Source: Lachnospiraceae bacterium
Lineage (GTDB): Bacteria > Bacillota > Clostridia > Lachnospirales > Lachnospiraceae
Reading direction: 5' to 3'
Assembly (NCBI GenBank): GCA_021202635.1
Contig: JAJQCQ010000028.1
Location: 1 to 64,000, forward strand
Length of the DNA: 64,000 nt
Within the stretch, counting starts at the first letter, position 1, and each line of letters opens with the position of its first letter. Under the pieces are notes generated by a model. It had not been told where the DNA came from, searched no databases, and saw only the letters and a list, made by a program, of their open reading frames with translations. The position numbers and the translations under genes were made by a program. Below are positions 16,262-25,400 of this stretch, one piece after another.

Positions 16262-17476
16262 ATGAATCAGTATATCGTATGCAGAATGCGGGATGCGGTG
16301 TTTTCTTTTTTAATACAGGATGAGAAAGCCGTGGAGATACACTGCGACCGTGAGGAGAACACCTCCCTTCTTGGAAATATCTATGTGGGAAGAGTCCGGG
16401 ATATCGCCCGAAACATAGGCGCTGCGTTTGTGGAGATTGCCCCGGACACAATATGCTACCTGGCTCTGGACGAGATCCAGAATCCCATCTATACCAAAAA
16501 GGGAAGCTCGCCAAAGCTGCAGATGGGGGATGAACTCCTGGTGCAGGTTTCCAGAGAAGCAATTAAGACAAAATATCCGTCGGTCTCGACCAATCTGACT
16601 TTTCATGGCAAATATCTGCTGCTGACCACCGGAAGAACCCAGATCAGTGCTTCCTCCAGGCTTGCGGCAGAAGAAAAAAAGAGACTGACCGCCTTTGTGC
16701 GTGATCTGGACGGGCAGCAGGAAGACAGAACCTATGGCTGGCTCTTGCGTACAAACGCAGGCGGCGCCGACAGCGACACGCTGCGGCGGGACATGGAGCG
16801 TCTGCTGGCCCTTTACCAGAAAACCGTTACGGACGGCGCACACCGGGTCTGCTACAGCTGCCTCCTGGCTGCCCCGCACACCTGGATCTCACGTCTTTCT
16901 GATCTTTACGAATCCTCCGCGGAGCGTTTCGTAACCGATGATCCGGCGATCTGGGAGGAAGCAAGGGAATACTTATCGGCCTGCCAGCCGGAAGACCTGT
17001 CGCGGCTGTTCTTTTACCAGGATGCCCTGCAGCCGCTGTGCAAAAAGTACTCGCTGGAACGACAGCTGGAACATGCCTTATCGGAGCAGGTCTGGCTGAA
17101 CTGCGGCGGGTATCTGGTGATCCAGCCGACAGAAGCTCTGACGGTGATTGATGTAAATTCCGGAAAATATGAGGGCAGCGCAAAAAACCGGCAGAAAGCC
17201 TTTTTCAAAATCAATCAGGAAGCGGCCAGGGAAGCAGCCCGGCAGATCCGGCTGCGAAATATCAGTGGAATTATCATCATTGACTTCATTAACATGGACT
17301 CCGCAGATGATAAGGAAGCGCTGCTTCGCTATCTGGACAGTCAGCTTCGCCAGGATCCGATTCGCACGATACTCGTGGACATGACCGGGCTCTCGCTCGT
17401 AGAGATCACCCGGATGAAGAAGGAAAGACCGCTTTACGCGCAAGTCCATGCTGCTTCCGAACATCTTCTCGCATAA
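16262..17476 (+). CDS. rng: Ribonuclease E/G family endoribonuclease
   Basis: Endoribonuclease of 404 residues, the size of RNase G-type proteins without the long RNase E scaffold. The first 120 residues hold the S1 RNA-binding domain (LGNIYVGRVRDIARNIGAAFVEI). The catalytic DNase I-like region has LTVIDVNSGKY and IIIIDFINMDS, where the two Asp residues bind Mg. The C-terminal Zn-link cysteine pair of Escherichia coli RNase E is not evident. GAGGT precedes the ATG by 6 nt. It is third in the radical SAM/DUF2344/rng array; a strong terminator follows at 17505. Functions would include rRNA maturation and mRNA decay. In many relatives rplU-rpmA follow directly; here a recombinase does. Confidence 0.9.
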   Translation: MNQYIVCRMRDAVFSFLIQDEKAVEIHCDREENTSLLGNIYVGRVRDIARNIGAAFVEIAPDTICYLALDEIQNPIYTKKGSSPKLQMGDELLVQVSREAIKTKYPSVSTNLTFHGKYLLLTTGRTQISASSRLAAEEKKRLTAFVRDLDGQQEDRTYGWLLRTNAGGADSDTLRRDMERLLALYQKTVTDGAHRVCYSCLLAAPHTWISRLSDLYESSAERFVTDDPAIWEEAREYLSACQPEDLSRLFFYQDALQPLCKKYSLERQLEHALSEQVWLNCGGYLVIQPTEALTVIDVNSGKYEGSAKNRQKAFFKINQEAAREAARQIRLRNISGIIIIDFINMDSADDKEALLRYLDSQLRQDPIRTILVDMTGLSLVEITRMKKERPLYAQVHAASEHLLA

Positions 17477-17504
17477 AAGCAAAAAATGAAAAACTTCTAC
17501 TCCA

Positions 17505-17541
17505 GTGGTCAGATTCGTGTTCGAATTATGGCCACTTTTTT
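17505..17541 (+). terminator. Rho-independent terminator of rng, possible recombinase site
   Basis: GTGGTCAGATTCG pairs with CGAATTATGGCCAC (one bulge, wobbles) followed by six T. It ends the radical SAM-rng operon. The hairpin shares 25 of 31 positions with the orphan hairpin at 10781-10811, including the first 15 without change, and lies 139 nt before a tyrosine recombinase gene, so it may overlap an attachment site. Confidence 0.7.
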
Positions 17542-17600
17542 GTAACAATTTAGAACTGCAAGGCGGTCTGCGGAGCCTGCTGTTCTGAATCGTTATCTTT
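17542..17600. repeat. Family A intergenic repeat, paired arms
   Basis: GTAACAATTTAGAACTGC on the left and GCCTGCTGTTCTGAATCGTT on the right form an imperfect inverted repeat. Related sequences occur at 13588, 35564, 43764, 49116, 49778 and 54863. Confidence 0.55.
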
Positions 17601-17679
17601 TTTTGTCATAGAGAGTAAGAAGTGATCTGGCAGAAGCTGCACAGACAGATACAAACATTCAGAAAGTTGAGGGATACAT

Positions 17680-18954
17680 ATGGGAAGACGCGGGGAAAAT
17701 ATCCGTAAAAGAAGCGATGGGCGCTGGGAAGCGCGGGTAATCTGTGGTTCACCTGTGGATGGCAGAACCAGTTATAAGTACCTGTACAGCCGCACCTACA
17801 AAGGGGCGAGAGAATTAAAGAAAAAATATCTTTCAGGCCTTGACACTCCACCGGATTCTGTCAGAGAAATTCCTGTATCTATTCCGGTTCCTGCTTCGAA
17901 ATGGCCGGAAACCGCAGAGTCACCGAAATATACGGATGCTGTGTGCCGGACGATTGATACGCGGGAAAATCCCATGCTGTTCCGTACGGTTGCCGCCGAA
18001 TGGCTGGCGACGAAAAAGCTCTCTGTAAAGGAATCGTCTTATGCCGCTTATTCGTTTATGGTAGAAAAACATCTTCTCCCGGAATTTGGGGATAGCGCTG
18101 TAAGTGATATGGATACCGACCGGATTGGAGCTTTTTTGCTTGCGAAGAAAAAACACGGAGGACTTAAAGATGGAACTCCTCTCTCAGACAAAACCCTTTC
18201 GGAGATCAAAGGCACACTCAATCGGATCCTCCGATATGCAAAATCTCACAATTTGATTGATGCAGTGCCGGATTCTCTGTCGATCAGCACCAGACGGCCT
18301 CCGGTTGTTGTCCTGACCAAGCAGGAGCAGGAATCCCTGGAGGAACAGGCTCTGATGGAAGATACCCCGTATAGCCTGGGAGTGCTGCTTTGCCTTTATA
18401 CCGGGATTCGCGAGGGAGAGGTCTGCGGTTTGCAGTGGGCGGATTTTAACTGGGCAGATGAGACTGTATCGATCAGCAAAACCGTATCCCGCATTTCGGA
18501 TGTTGACACAGACGCAGACTCCAAAACGCATGTGGTGATCGGAACGCCTAAGACCATCTGTTCCATCCGTACGATACCGCTCCCAACGGACATTGTACCA
18601 TATATTAAAGAGCGTGCAGGAGAAGATTCCATTTATGTAGTGACCGGAAATGAAAAATGCATGGAGTCGCGCGTCTGCCGGAGCCGATTTAAGTACTTCC
18701 AGAAAAAAGCCGGCGTGAAATACCATAAATTCCATAATCTCCGCCATACCTACGCAACCAATTGTATCGAGATGGGAATTGACATCAAAACACTCAGCGA
18801 GAATCTCGGACACTCAGATGTGAATATCACGCTCCAGCGGTATGTACATCCGTCCATGGAATCAAAAAAGGCGCAGGTAAACAAACTGTCCACGTTTGCC
18901 GCAAGTAAAAAAACCGCGATTGTCAGACGCGCCATCGGAAATAAAACATCGTAA
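17680..18954 (+). CDS. Tyrosine recombinase / site-specific integrase
   Basis: Phage-type integrase of 424 residues. The N-terminus RKRSDGRWEARV is the AP2-like arm-binding domain. A SAM-like core-binding domain follows (about residues 105-205, FRTVAAEWLATKKLS). The catalytic domain shows Arg in YTGIREGEVCGL, Lys in GTPKTICSIRTIPL, HNLRHTYAT (HxxR), GHSDVNITLQRYVH with the final Tyr nucleophile. All catalytic residues are present, so it looks active. Spacing from rng is 203 nt and contains a terminator and a family A repeat. No excisionase, relaxase or phage structural gene is nearby, so it is either a solitary recombinase or the remnant of an excised or degraded element. Confidence 0.92.
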   Translation: MGRRGENIRKRSDGRWEARVICGSPVDGRTSYKYLYSRTYKGARELKKKYLSGLDTPPDSVREIPVSIPVPASKWPETAESPKYTDAVCRTIDTRENPMLFRTVAAEWLATKKLSVKESSYAAYSFMVEKHLLPEFGDSAVSDMDTDRIGAFLLAKKKHGGLKDGTPLSDKTLSEIKGTLNRILRYAKSHNLIDAVPDSLSISTRRPPVVVLTKQEQESLEEQALMEDTPYSLGVLLCLYTGIREGEVCGLQWADFNWADETVSISKTVSRISDVDTDADSKTHVVIGTPKTICSIRTIPLPTDIVPYIKERAGEDSIYVVTGNEKCMESRVCRSRFKYFQKKAGVKYHKFHNLRHTYATNCIEMGIDIKTLSENLGHSDVNITLQRYVHPSMESKKAQVNKLSTFAASKKTAIVRRAIGNKTS

Positions 18955-18959
18955 CAGCA

Positions 18960-19002
18960 GGCATCCGGTTCTCTCACACAGCGATTTCACTGACCGGATG
19001 CC
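18960..19002. terminator. Long-stem hairpin between convergent genes
   Basis: GGCATCCGGT and ACCGGATGCC form a perfect 10-bp stem with a 23-nt loop, between the recombinase stop and the stop of the leftward EAL gene. No T tract on either strand, so terminator function is only probable. Confidence 0.45.
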
Positions 19003-19016
19003 GTCCATAGGCCAGG

Positions 19017-22000
19017 TTATACCTGTATCATATCTTCTTCCACCACATCCGTCACATCCGTGCGGGTAATCCCCACGCGCAGCAGCGGTTTGCTGGTATA
19101 AAAAATCTGGTACTTCTTTGTTCTCAGATTACCTTCTTTGTCCGCCATATTGATGATAAAACTGTAGATGCCCTGGTTTTCCAGATGCTTACGAATATTC
19201 TCAAAATCCATAAATGCCAGGTAGCTGCGGCGTGTCCTTTCATCCATCCAGGAGCAGACCGTCTGGCGTATTCCTGCCTGGAAGATGCCTGTTTTGGGAA
19301 TATTTGTACCCTCACTCCGGTAAGAAAGCATCCGATAGGTTCCATCCATCATGTCTACATCGCAGATCAGGTCATAGTCCATTTTGGTCACAAACTGGAA
19401 GGCAAAATCACGGATTTTTTTATCTGTTATATTCTGCGTATAGAAGAACATGGCTACATCCAGCGTATCCGGGTTCAGATACAGGCGGAAATCCATGCAT
19501 GCCCAGAACAGCCTTTCGTTGTTTGTTTTCCGTAAAAACTCAAAATGATATTCCCGTTTCCCATCCCGAAACGCATTTAGCATTTTTTCACGATTCAGCT
19601 CAGAAAGAAGCTTTTTCCGGTAGCCCGGTCCGGCTGCAGAATCTGCCAGTTTCTTTGCAAAATGGCTGAACGTATCGCCATCGTAGGAAATACAGACTTC
19701 GGTGGTATGGAAATACTGTTCCATCAGATCTCTGGTCAGATTGATCTTCCCCCGAATCCCGCCGGGATATGCAATTTCAGAGAAAAAGGCAATTTCTCTG
19801 GCGTATTGTTCCCGCTCCTGCGCCTGGTGCACTTTCTCCGCTGTATTGTCAATGAAAACCGAAATCAGGACATCCCGCCCGTTCTCAGCCTTTACAAGAC
19901 GCCCGATGCCCTGTACCCAGATATAGCTTCCGTCCTTCTTTCTGATCCGATATTCCAGAGAATACTGCAGGGACGCAGACAGCTGCAGATCCATGCTTTC
20001 ATTCATAGCCGGGCCATCTTCCGGGTGAATCGCGTTCGTCATCAGACCGTCTGTATTATTTATAAAATCCGTATCACTGTCATATCCAAGCAAATCCAGC
20101 ATCATTCCGTTGATGAAATAGACCGGAAGTCCGCTCTCCCAGTAGCACCCCATCATAGCACCCGGAAGGCTGTCATTCAGGAGCTGCCGGCGCAGGCTTT
20201 CTTTCTTCCCCAGTACATTTTTTACGCGTATGCGGAGGCTTTCCTGCCTGCAGGGGATTCCCTCGAAATCATCTGCACCCATTTCCAGTGCCAGCTCTTC
20301 TTCGTCCGCATTGGCTTCTCCAAAAAGGATCACCGGCGTGTCCCACACCCTCTTTTCCTTCAGCAGCATATTCCAGATGGAAGACTGGTTCTGCTTGGCA
20401 AGAGCGGCGCTTAGCAGGATCACCTGGATATGATTGCCAAATCGGCCGAGGCCAGCGAGCATACTGTCCTCATTCTGCGCCTCTTTCACTTCAAAGCTAT
20501 CCTCGAAAAGGCTGCGGATATAACTGCGGGCACAGTCTTCTTCGCATATCACAAAGAGAATTCCATTCTCCGTCTTCTTTTTTATAACCGGCACACAGGT
20601 TTGACCCGCTTCTGATTCTCTGTCATTCTGATTCTCAAGAAGCTTCTGAAAAGCTTCGGGAGACATGGGCTTTGCCATGTAATATCCCTGCACATAGTCA
20701 CAGTCAAGATCTTTGAGACGCTCCATCTGCCGGTAGCTTTCCACGCCTTCCGCAACCACATCCAGATTCAGCCAGTGCGCCAGCCCGATAATATAGCGCA
20801 GGATTCCCTGCCTTTCCGGTTTATCCATTTCGCTGCGGATAAACTGCATATCCAGCTTGAGGATGTCCATCGGCAGCTGATTCAGCATATTTAAAGAGGA
20901 ATAGCCGCTTCCAAAATCGTCCATTTCGATGACAAAACCTTTTTTTCGGAGCTCCCGGGCAGTTTTTGCGATATACGAAAGATTTTCCGCTACGACGGAT
21001 TCTGTGACTTCCAGATGCAGCCTGTCCCGTGAAATGCCGTACCGATCTGTCAGGGAAGGGAGCACCTCGCAAAGATCGAGCTTATAAAAATCTGCACGGG
21101 AAATGTTGACGGAAATGCGCAGGAAGTGAATGCCATTCTCTTCCCATTTACGGAGCATCCGGCACACCTCTTCCCATACATACAGATCCAGGTTTGTAAT
21201 AAATCCGTTTTTCTCAAAAAGCGGAATAAACTTGCCTGGCAGAAGTGTCCCCCACGTGGGGTGGAACCAGCGGACCAGTGCTTCCGCATCGCACACCCGG
21301 GAGCCATCCAGCCTGTATTTGGGCTGCAGCCAGACATGGAATTGCCTTTCATTCAGTGCCTGCTCCATGCATGCCGTGATTTCCTGTTCGCGAAGCATAC
21401 GGTTTCGAAGCTCATCATCATAGTAGGCGAAATATTTCCCGTACTGCCCCTTGATGCTGCGGGCCGTTTCCAGTGCCCAGTCGCACATCTCTTCAATGGA
21501 GACCTCCCGTTTTTCCGTCACGTAGATTCCCCATTTTATCGAAATGTTTTTTGCTTCGGTAACTTCATTCACCCGCTCCGTAATGTATTTAAAAAGAGTA
21601 TCGGAATAAGATTCTCTGTGCTCCATCATACATACAAACCAGTCGGACGAAAAATGGGAGCACAGCCCCTCTCCGCGCAGCGCCTTCATCAAAAGATCCG
21701 CCGTTCCGCACAGGAGTCTGTCTCCGGTCTGACGCCCGTAGATTTCATTCACCAGTTTGAAGTTTTCGAAATCCGAACAGACAATATCGTACTTCTTCCC
21801 CGGGTTTTTCTGCAGGGTTTCGTTGGCGCACCGGTAAAAACATTCCTTGCTGTATAAGCCGGTCAGCCAGTCAAACTGGTACCCTCCCGGCATTCCCATC
21901 TTCCCTTTGAGACGCAGCAGATTTGTTACCCGACAGCGGACAGCCTGCGGACCGCAAGGCATTAACAGGAAATCCGAGGCTCCATGTTCAAAAGCAGCCT

Positions 22001-22271
22001 CTTCCCATGTCCGGTCCTTTGCTGCTATAATGACTGGGATAGACGCGCACGCCGGTTCTGCCTGCAATACATCCAAAAAGGAAAATGCGTTCTCCTGCGG
22101 CAGAAGGGACAGTAAAGCCATGGAAAATTTCCCTGGAGATGCTTTCAGAACTGCCAGTGCTTCCCGCTCCGTCTCTGCCGACACGGTTTCATAGTGATTT
22201 TCAAGGGCTGCCGTCAGGAATTCATGGTCTTCCTGTTCCTCAGCCAGGATTAATATCGTATTCTGCGCCAT
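19017..22271 (-). CDS. Multi-domain EAL c-di-GMP phosphodiesterase with degenerate REC and GGDEF domains and PAS
   Basis: Large cytosolic signalling protein of 1,084 residues that probably degrades cyclic di-GMP. Order of domains: a receiver-like fold (residues 5-120) lacking the phosphoacceptor Asp; a GGDEF domain (125-290) with FSSDWF in place of GGDEF; an EAL domain (about 310-555) with EALVRW, SVNIS, EVTES, DDFGSGYSS, LKLD and VAEGVE intact; a second degenerate receiver (570-690); a PAS_3-type sensor (695-820, YRIRKKDGSYIWVQG); and a C-terminal PAS-like region. The ATG at 22271 follows GGAAAAGAG by 9 nt; the longer frame to 22454 crosses the promoter. TTGCGA-17-TATCAT lies at 22314-22342. 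No membrane segments are seen. Its neighbour is the large surface protein, whose expression c-di-GMP could influence. Confidence 0.88.
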   Translation of the reverse strand: MAQNTILILAEEQEDHEFLTAALENHYETVSAETEREALAVLKASPGKFSMALLSLLPQENAFSFLDVLQAEPACASIPVIIAAKDRTWEEAAFEHGASDFLLMPCGPQAVRCRVTNLLRLKGKMGMPGGYQFDWLTGLYSKECFYRCANETLQKNPGKKYDIVCSDFENFKLVNEIYGRQTGDRLLCGTADLLMKALRGEGLCSHFSSDWFVCMMEHRESYSDTLFKYITERVNEVTEAKNISIKWGIYVTEKREVSIEEMCDWALETARSIKGQYGKYFAYYDDELRNRMLREQEITACMEQALNERQFHVWLQPKYRLDGSRVCDAEALVRWFHPTWGTLLPGKFIPLFEKNGFITNLDLYVWEEVCRMLRKWEENGIHFLRISVNISRADFYKLDLCEVLPSLTDRYGISRDRLHLEVTESVVAENLSYIAKTARELRKKGFVIEMDDFGSGYSSLNMLNQLPMDILKLDMQFIRSEMDKPERQGILRYIIGLAHWLNLDVVAEGVESYRQMERLKDLDCDYVQGYYMAKPMSPEAFQKLLENQNDRESEAGQTCVPVIKKKTENGILFVICEEDCARSYIRSLFEDSFEVKEAQNEDSMLAGLGRFGNHIQVILLSAALAKQNQSSIWNMLLKEKRVWDTPVILFGEANADEEELALEMGADDFEGIPCRQESLRIRVKNVLGKKESLRRQLLNDSLPGAMMGCYWESGLPVYFINGMMLDLLGYDSDTDFINNTDGLMTNAIHPEDGPAMNESMDLQLSASLQYSLEYRIRKKDGSYIWVQGIGRLVKAENGRDVLISVFIDNTAEKVHQAQEREQYAREIAFFSEIAYPGGIRGKINLTRDLMEQYFHTTEVCISYDGDTFSHFAKKLADSAAGPGYRKKLLSELNREKMLNAFRDGKREYHFEFLRKTNNERLFWACMDFRLYLNPDTLDVAMFFYTQNITDKKIRDFAFQFVTKMDYDLICDVDMMDGTYRMLSYRSEGTNIPKTGIFQAGIRQTVCSWMDERTRRSYLAFMDFENIRKHLENQGIYSFIINMADKEGNLRTKKYQIFYTSKPLLRVGITRTDVTDVVEEDMIQV

Positions 22272-22313
22272 ACAAATTTTCTCTTTTCCCTTACTCATAG
22301 TAAATATATGTGC

Positions 22314-22342
22314 ATGATACCACATTCGGCAATCTGTCGCAA
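22314..22342 (-). promoter_or_regulatory. Promoter of the EAL gene
   Basis: On the leftward strand TTGCGA, 17-nt spacer, TATCAT. The start codon is about 43 nt beyond the -10. Confidence 0.55.
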
Positions 22343-22349
22343 GGGAAAA

Positions 22350-22380
22350 AACGATAGTCGTTCTTCCGATAGCTATCGTT
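22350..22380. promoter_or_regulatory. Candidate operator with three CGATAG half-sites
   Basis: AACGATAG and CTATCGTT form 8-nt inverted arms, and CGATAGCTATCG at 22367-22378 is a perfect 12-bp palindrome inside the same element. It lies 8 nt upstream of the EAL -35 box, a typical activator or repressor position. Confidence 0.45.
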
Positions 22381-22395
22381 ACAGGTCTGTATTCC

Positions 22396-22419
22396 CCCGC
22401 CCGGCAGAATCCGGGCGGG
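22396..22419 (-). terminator. GC-rich hairpin after the surface protein gene
   Basis: CCCGCCCGG and CCGGGCGGG, 9-bp perfect stem with a 6-nt loop, 45 nt after the stop of the surface protein gene. It lacks a T run and could be a weak terminator or mRNA stabiliser. Confidence 0.45.
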
Positions 22420-22463
22420 ACGGTTGAATTCATTATGTGATCCTGCCGAATCATTCCTTTCTA

Positions 22464-25400
22464 TCAGAGATCACGCTGTCTTCTTTTTTGTTTTATACTG
22501 CCGGAAAGGTTCGCTCCCATAAGCCCCAGGGCTGCCAGGGCCAATGTAAACCAGAACAATGGTCTGGACGGGTCCCCTGTCTTTGGAGTTCCGTCAGTGG
22601 ATGCGGAAGAGGTCTCGCTTTCTGTCTCACTTTCTGACTCTGTCTCTGTGTCTGTCGCACCTTCTGTTTCTGCTTCACCCTTCGTTTCGCTCTCATATTC
22701 TGATTCGCTTTCACTCTCCGTTTCCGTTTTATGATCCGTTTCCTCTTCACTGCCCGCTTCCGTCACAGCTTCCGATTCGGATTCCTGTTCTGTTTCACAC
22801 TCACTTTCCGGTTCGTTTTCACGGTCTGTTTCGCGCTCCGTTTCAGTTTCAGAGTCCGTTTCGCCCTCCATCTCGCTTTCTGATTCAACTTCTGTCTCTA
22901 ATTCACTCTCCTTCTCACTTTCTGTTTCGGTTTCCAGTTCTGATTCATCTTCCGTTTCTGTCTCCATTTCACTCTCCGATTCGCTCTCCGGCTCGGTTTC
23001 CTTCTTCGGCTCGGTTTCCGGTACAGGTTCAGGTGTATGCTGATTGGTCAGAAGGAAGCCATCTTCTGTTTCTTCGACAGAGCTGGTGTATCCGTCAATC
23101 GTTGTCTCTGAGAGGGTATAAAGGATTTCTTCGCCTCCGTTCATATAACACGGCAGATTCACAAAGGTATATGTCCAGTTTTCTTCTGCTGTGAGTTCAG
23201 CAGTATAGCTGCTGCCATCCGTACCGGTCAGAAGGATCTCGACAGAGTCGGGGCGGAGGCCATCCTGGTCCTCTGCGTCGTCCCAGCTCTTGACAACCGT
23301 ACACTCTGTGGTGAAAATTTCATGTGTGTTCGTGAACGTAAACACACTGCCATCTTCGGAAGAAGTCAGCTCCGCTTCATAATAAGCAGTCGGGTCTTCT
23401 TTCACGGTATAGACGATCGCTTTTCCCTGCTCATCGTACACGGGAAGCCTGGTGAATGTCTTGCTCCAGCCGTTTTCTTCCGTCAGATCTGCCACATAAT
23501 CACTGCCATCCGAGCCGCTTAGCGTCACGCGCAGAAAGTCGGCGCGATAACCGTCCCGGTTCTCTTCATCCACCCAGAGCTTATTTACAGTGATTTGCGT
23601 ATAGGCTACAAATCCGGCATCGTGATTGCCACTCTCACAAAGATACGCGTACATCTCCTCCAGAGCCGGCAGCGAAAGGTCGCCGATCCAGGCATTTTCC
23701 AGAAGCAGCTCTTCTCCGGCAAGTGTGCCAATAGCATCGGAATCGACCGTATCATCGTTCCCGCTGTTTAAAAGTGTCAATCCATATGCTTCTGTCCCGG
23801 TAAATACGACGTAATACGTGCCTGCTTCCAGATTGGGGAAGCGATAGCTTCCCTCCGCGTCCGTCAGAACTGTTTTCAGTGCATTTCCAAACACGTCATA
23901 GGCCGCATAGAGAGGAGTATTGTTCACGAAAGCGGCGGTCTCTGCATCTGCGGCATATCCGGAAACAGATGTCCGGTAAAGGGAGACGCTGATCCCTTCC
24001 AGGCGTGCTTCCGCATCCTCCCGAATCCCATCACCGTCCGCGTCAAGCCAGACAAGGCCGCTGATGTTCCGCTCTGCCACCTGTATTTTCACCGTATTGC
24101 TCTCCACCAGCGCAACCTGTCCATCGGCGTACTCATAAAAGGAGTTCGCATAGAGGTCGCCGGGCATCTGTACTTCTCCGGAGCTGTCCTTTCGCAAAGC
24201 ACCGGCAGAATCCTTTACTGCCAGCGTCACTGTGATTTTCACATATTCCTGCGCTTTTACTGTCCCAAGCTCAAACTTAAGTCCGGAAGCTCCGCCGATA
24301 GACAGACCATCAAAAATAAGAGCCGATTCGCTGAAGCCTCCTCCGTTTATTTCTGTCCAGGAAAAGCTGTCGCTGCCGTTTAAGATTGCTTCTACGGCTG
24401 TTTCATCCCTTGCGCCGGCCTCTGCGGTGGCCCTGACCTGAATCTCATTCTTTCCTTCCGCAAAAGTCTTTGTGGCATTGGAAAAGTCCAGCACAATGCG
24501 TTCGACTACATATTCTCCGCCAAAGTCGCTGCCGCGCGGGTCACTGTCATAGGGCAAAATATCATACAGCGTCACTCCGGAAGCCTCCTCTTCCGCGCTG
24601 TTTCCATAGCGGAAAATGTAGGTAAGCTCTTCTCCCTCTTCGACGATGCTGCGCTCGACCCCCTTGGAAATCGAAGTGCTCGCCAGGCGGATCACACTGA
24701 TGGCCGTTTCAGAGTAATTTCCAAACGTACCTGTAATCAGCCGGTTGTCTTTGTCTGACGTGATAGACGCGGAAATCGAAATGCTGTCATTGTTCTGTAC
24801 GTCGTCCGCTGTCCCGGCAGCGCCGATCAGACAGGAGATGGTAATGTCCTCAATCGCTTCGCCGACTGTCCTGGAAGGCAGTTCCCAGGTCACCGTACTG
24901 GTTCCATCCTCATTTTCCGTAACCAGAGACGGCGCCAGGCTGGCGCTGTCCATAATATAGGTAAGCTCCTTCGGCAAAGTCACCCAGACAGTCACATCGG
25001 TCGTTTCCGTGGAAGAGGACACCTCACTGTTCTCTGATACAACAGAAACCGTGGGATGGATCGTATAGGTCACGGTTCGTTCGCCAATATCCAGGTCATA
25101 TATGGATTTGCCTGTCGTCACACCGGCCGTCGTAGTCGTCACATCTGCCACCTGAATGGTAACCCCCGTCTTACAGCCAATAATCAGACAGGAGTTCCCC
25201 GCCCGGTATCCGCCCGTATGTCCGGCTACCACGCTGCCATTCTCATATACCGTTTTCCCATAATTTACATAGAGCGCATAGTCCGGCTTCCGGTAACCGT
25301 CCGCATAGGTCCCTGTACTCCAGCTGGTATCTCCGAGGCCGTACGCACCCCCGCCGCAGGAATACTCCGTCCAGGAGACGACGTCTGCGGTACTGCTCCA

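Noticed and set aside
22559-23194. Plus-strand frame opposite the Glu/Ser/Thr repeat
   Set aside because: Reading-frame shadow of the low-complexity wall-spanning region.
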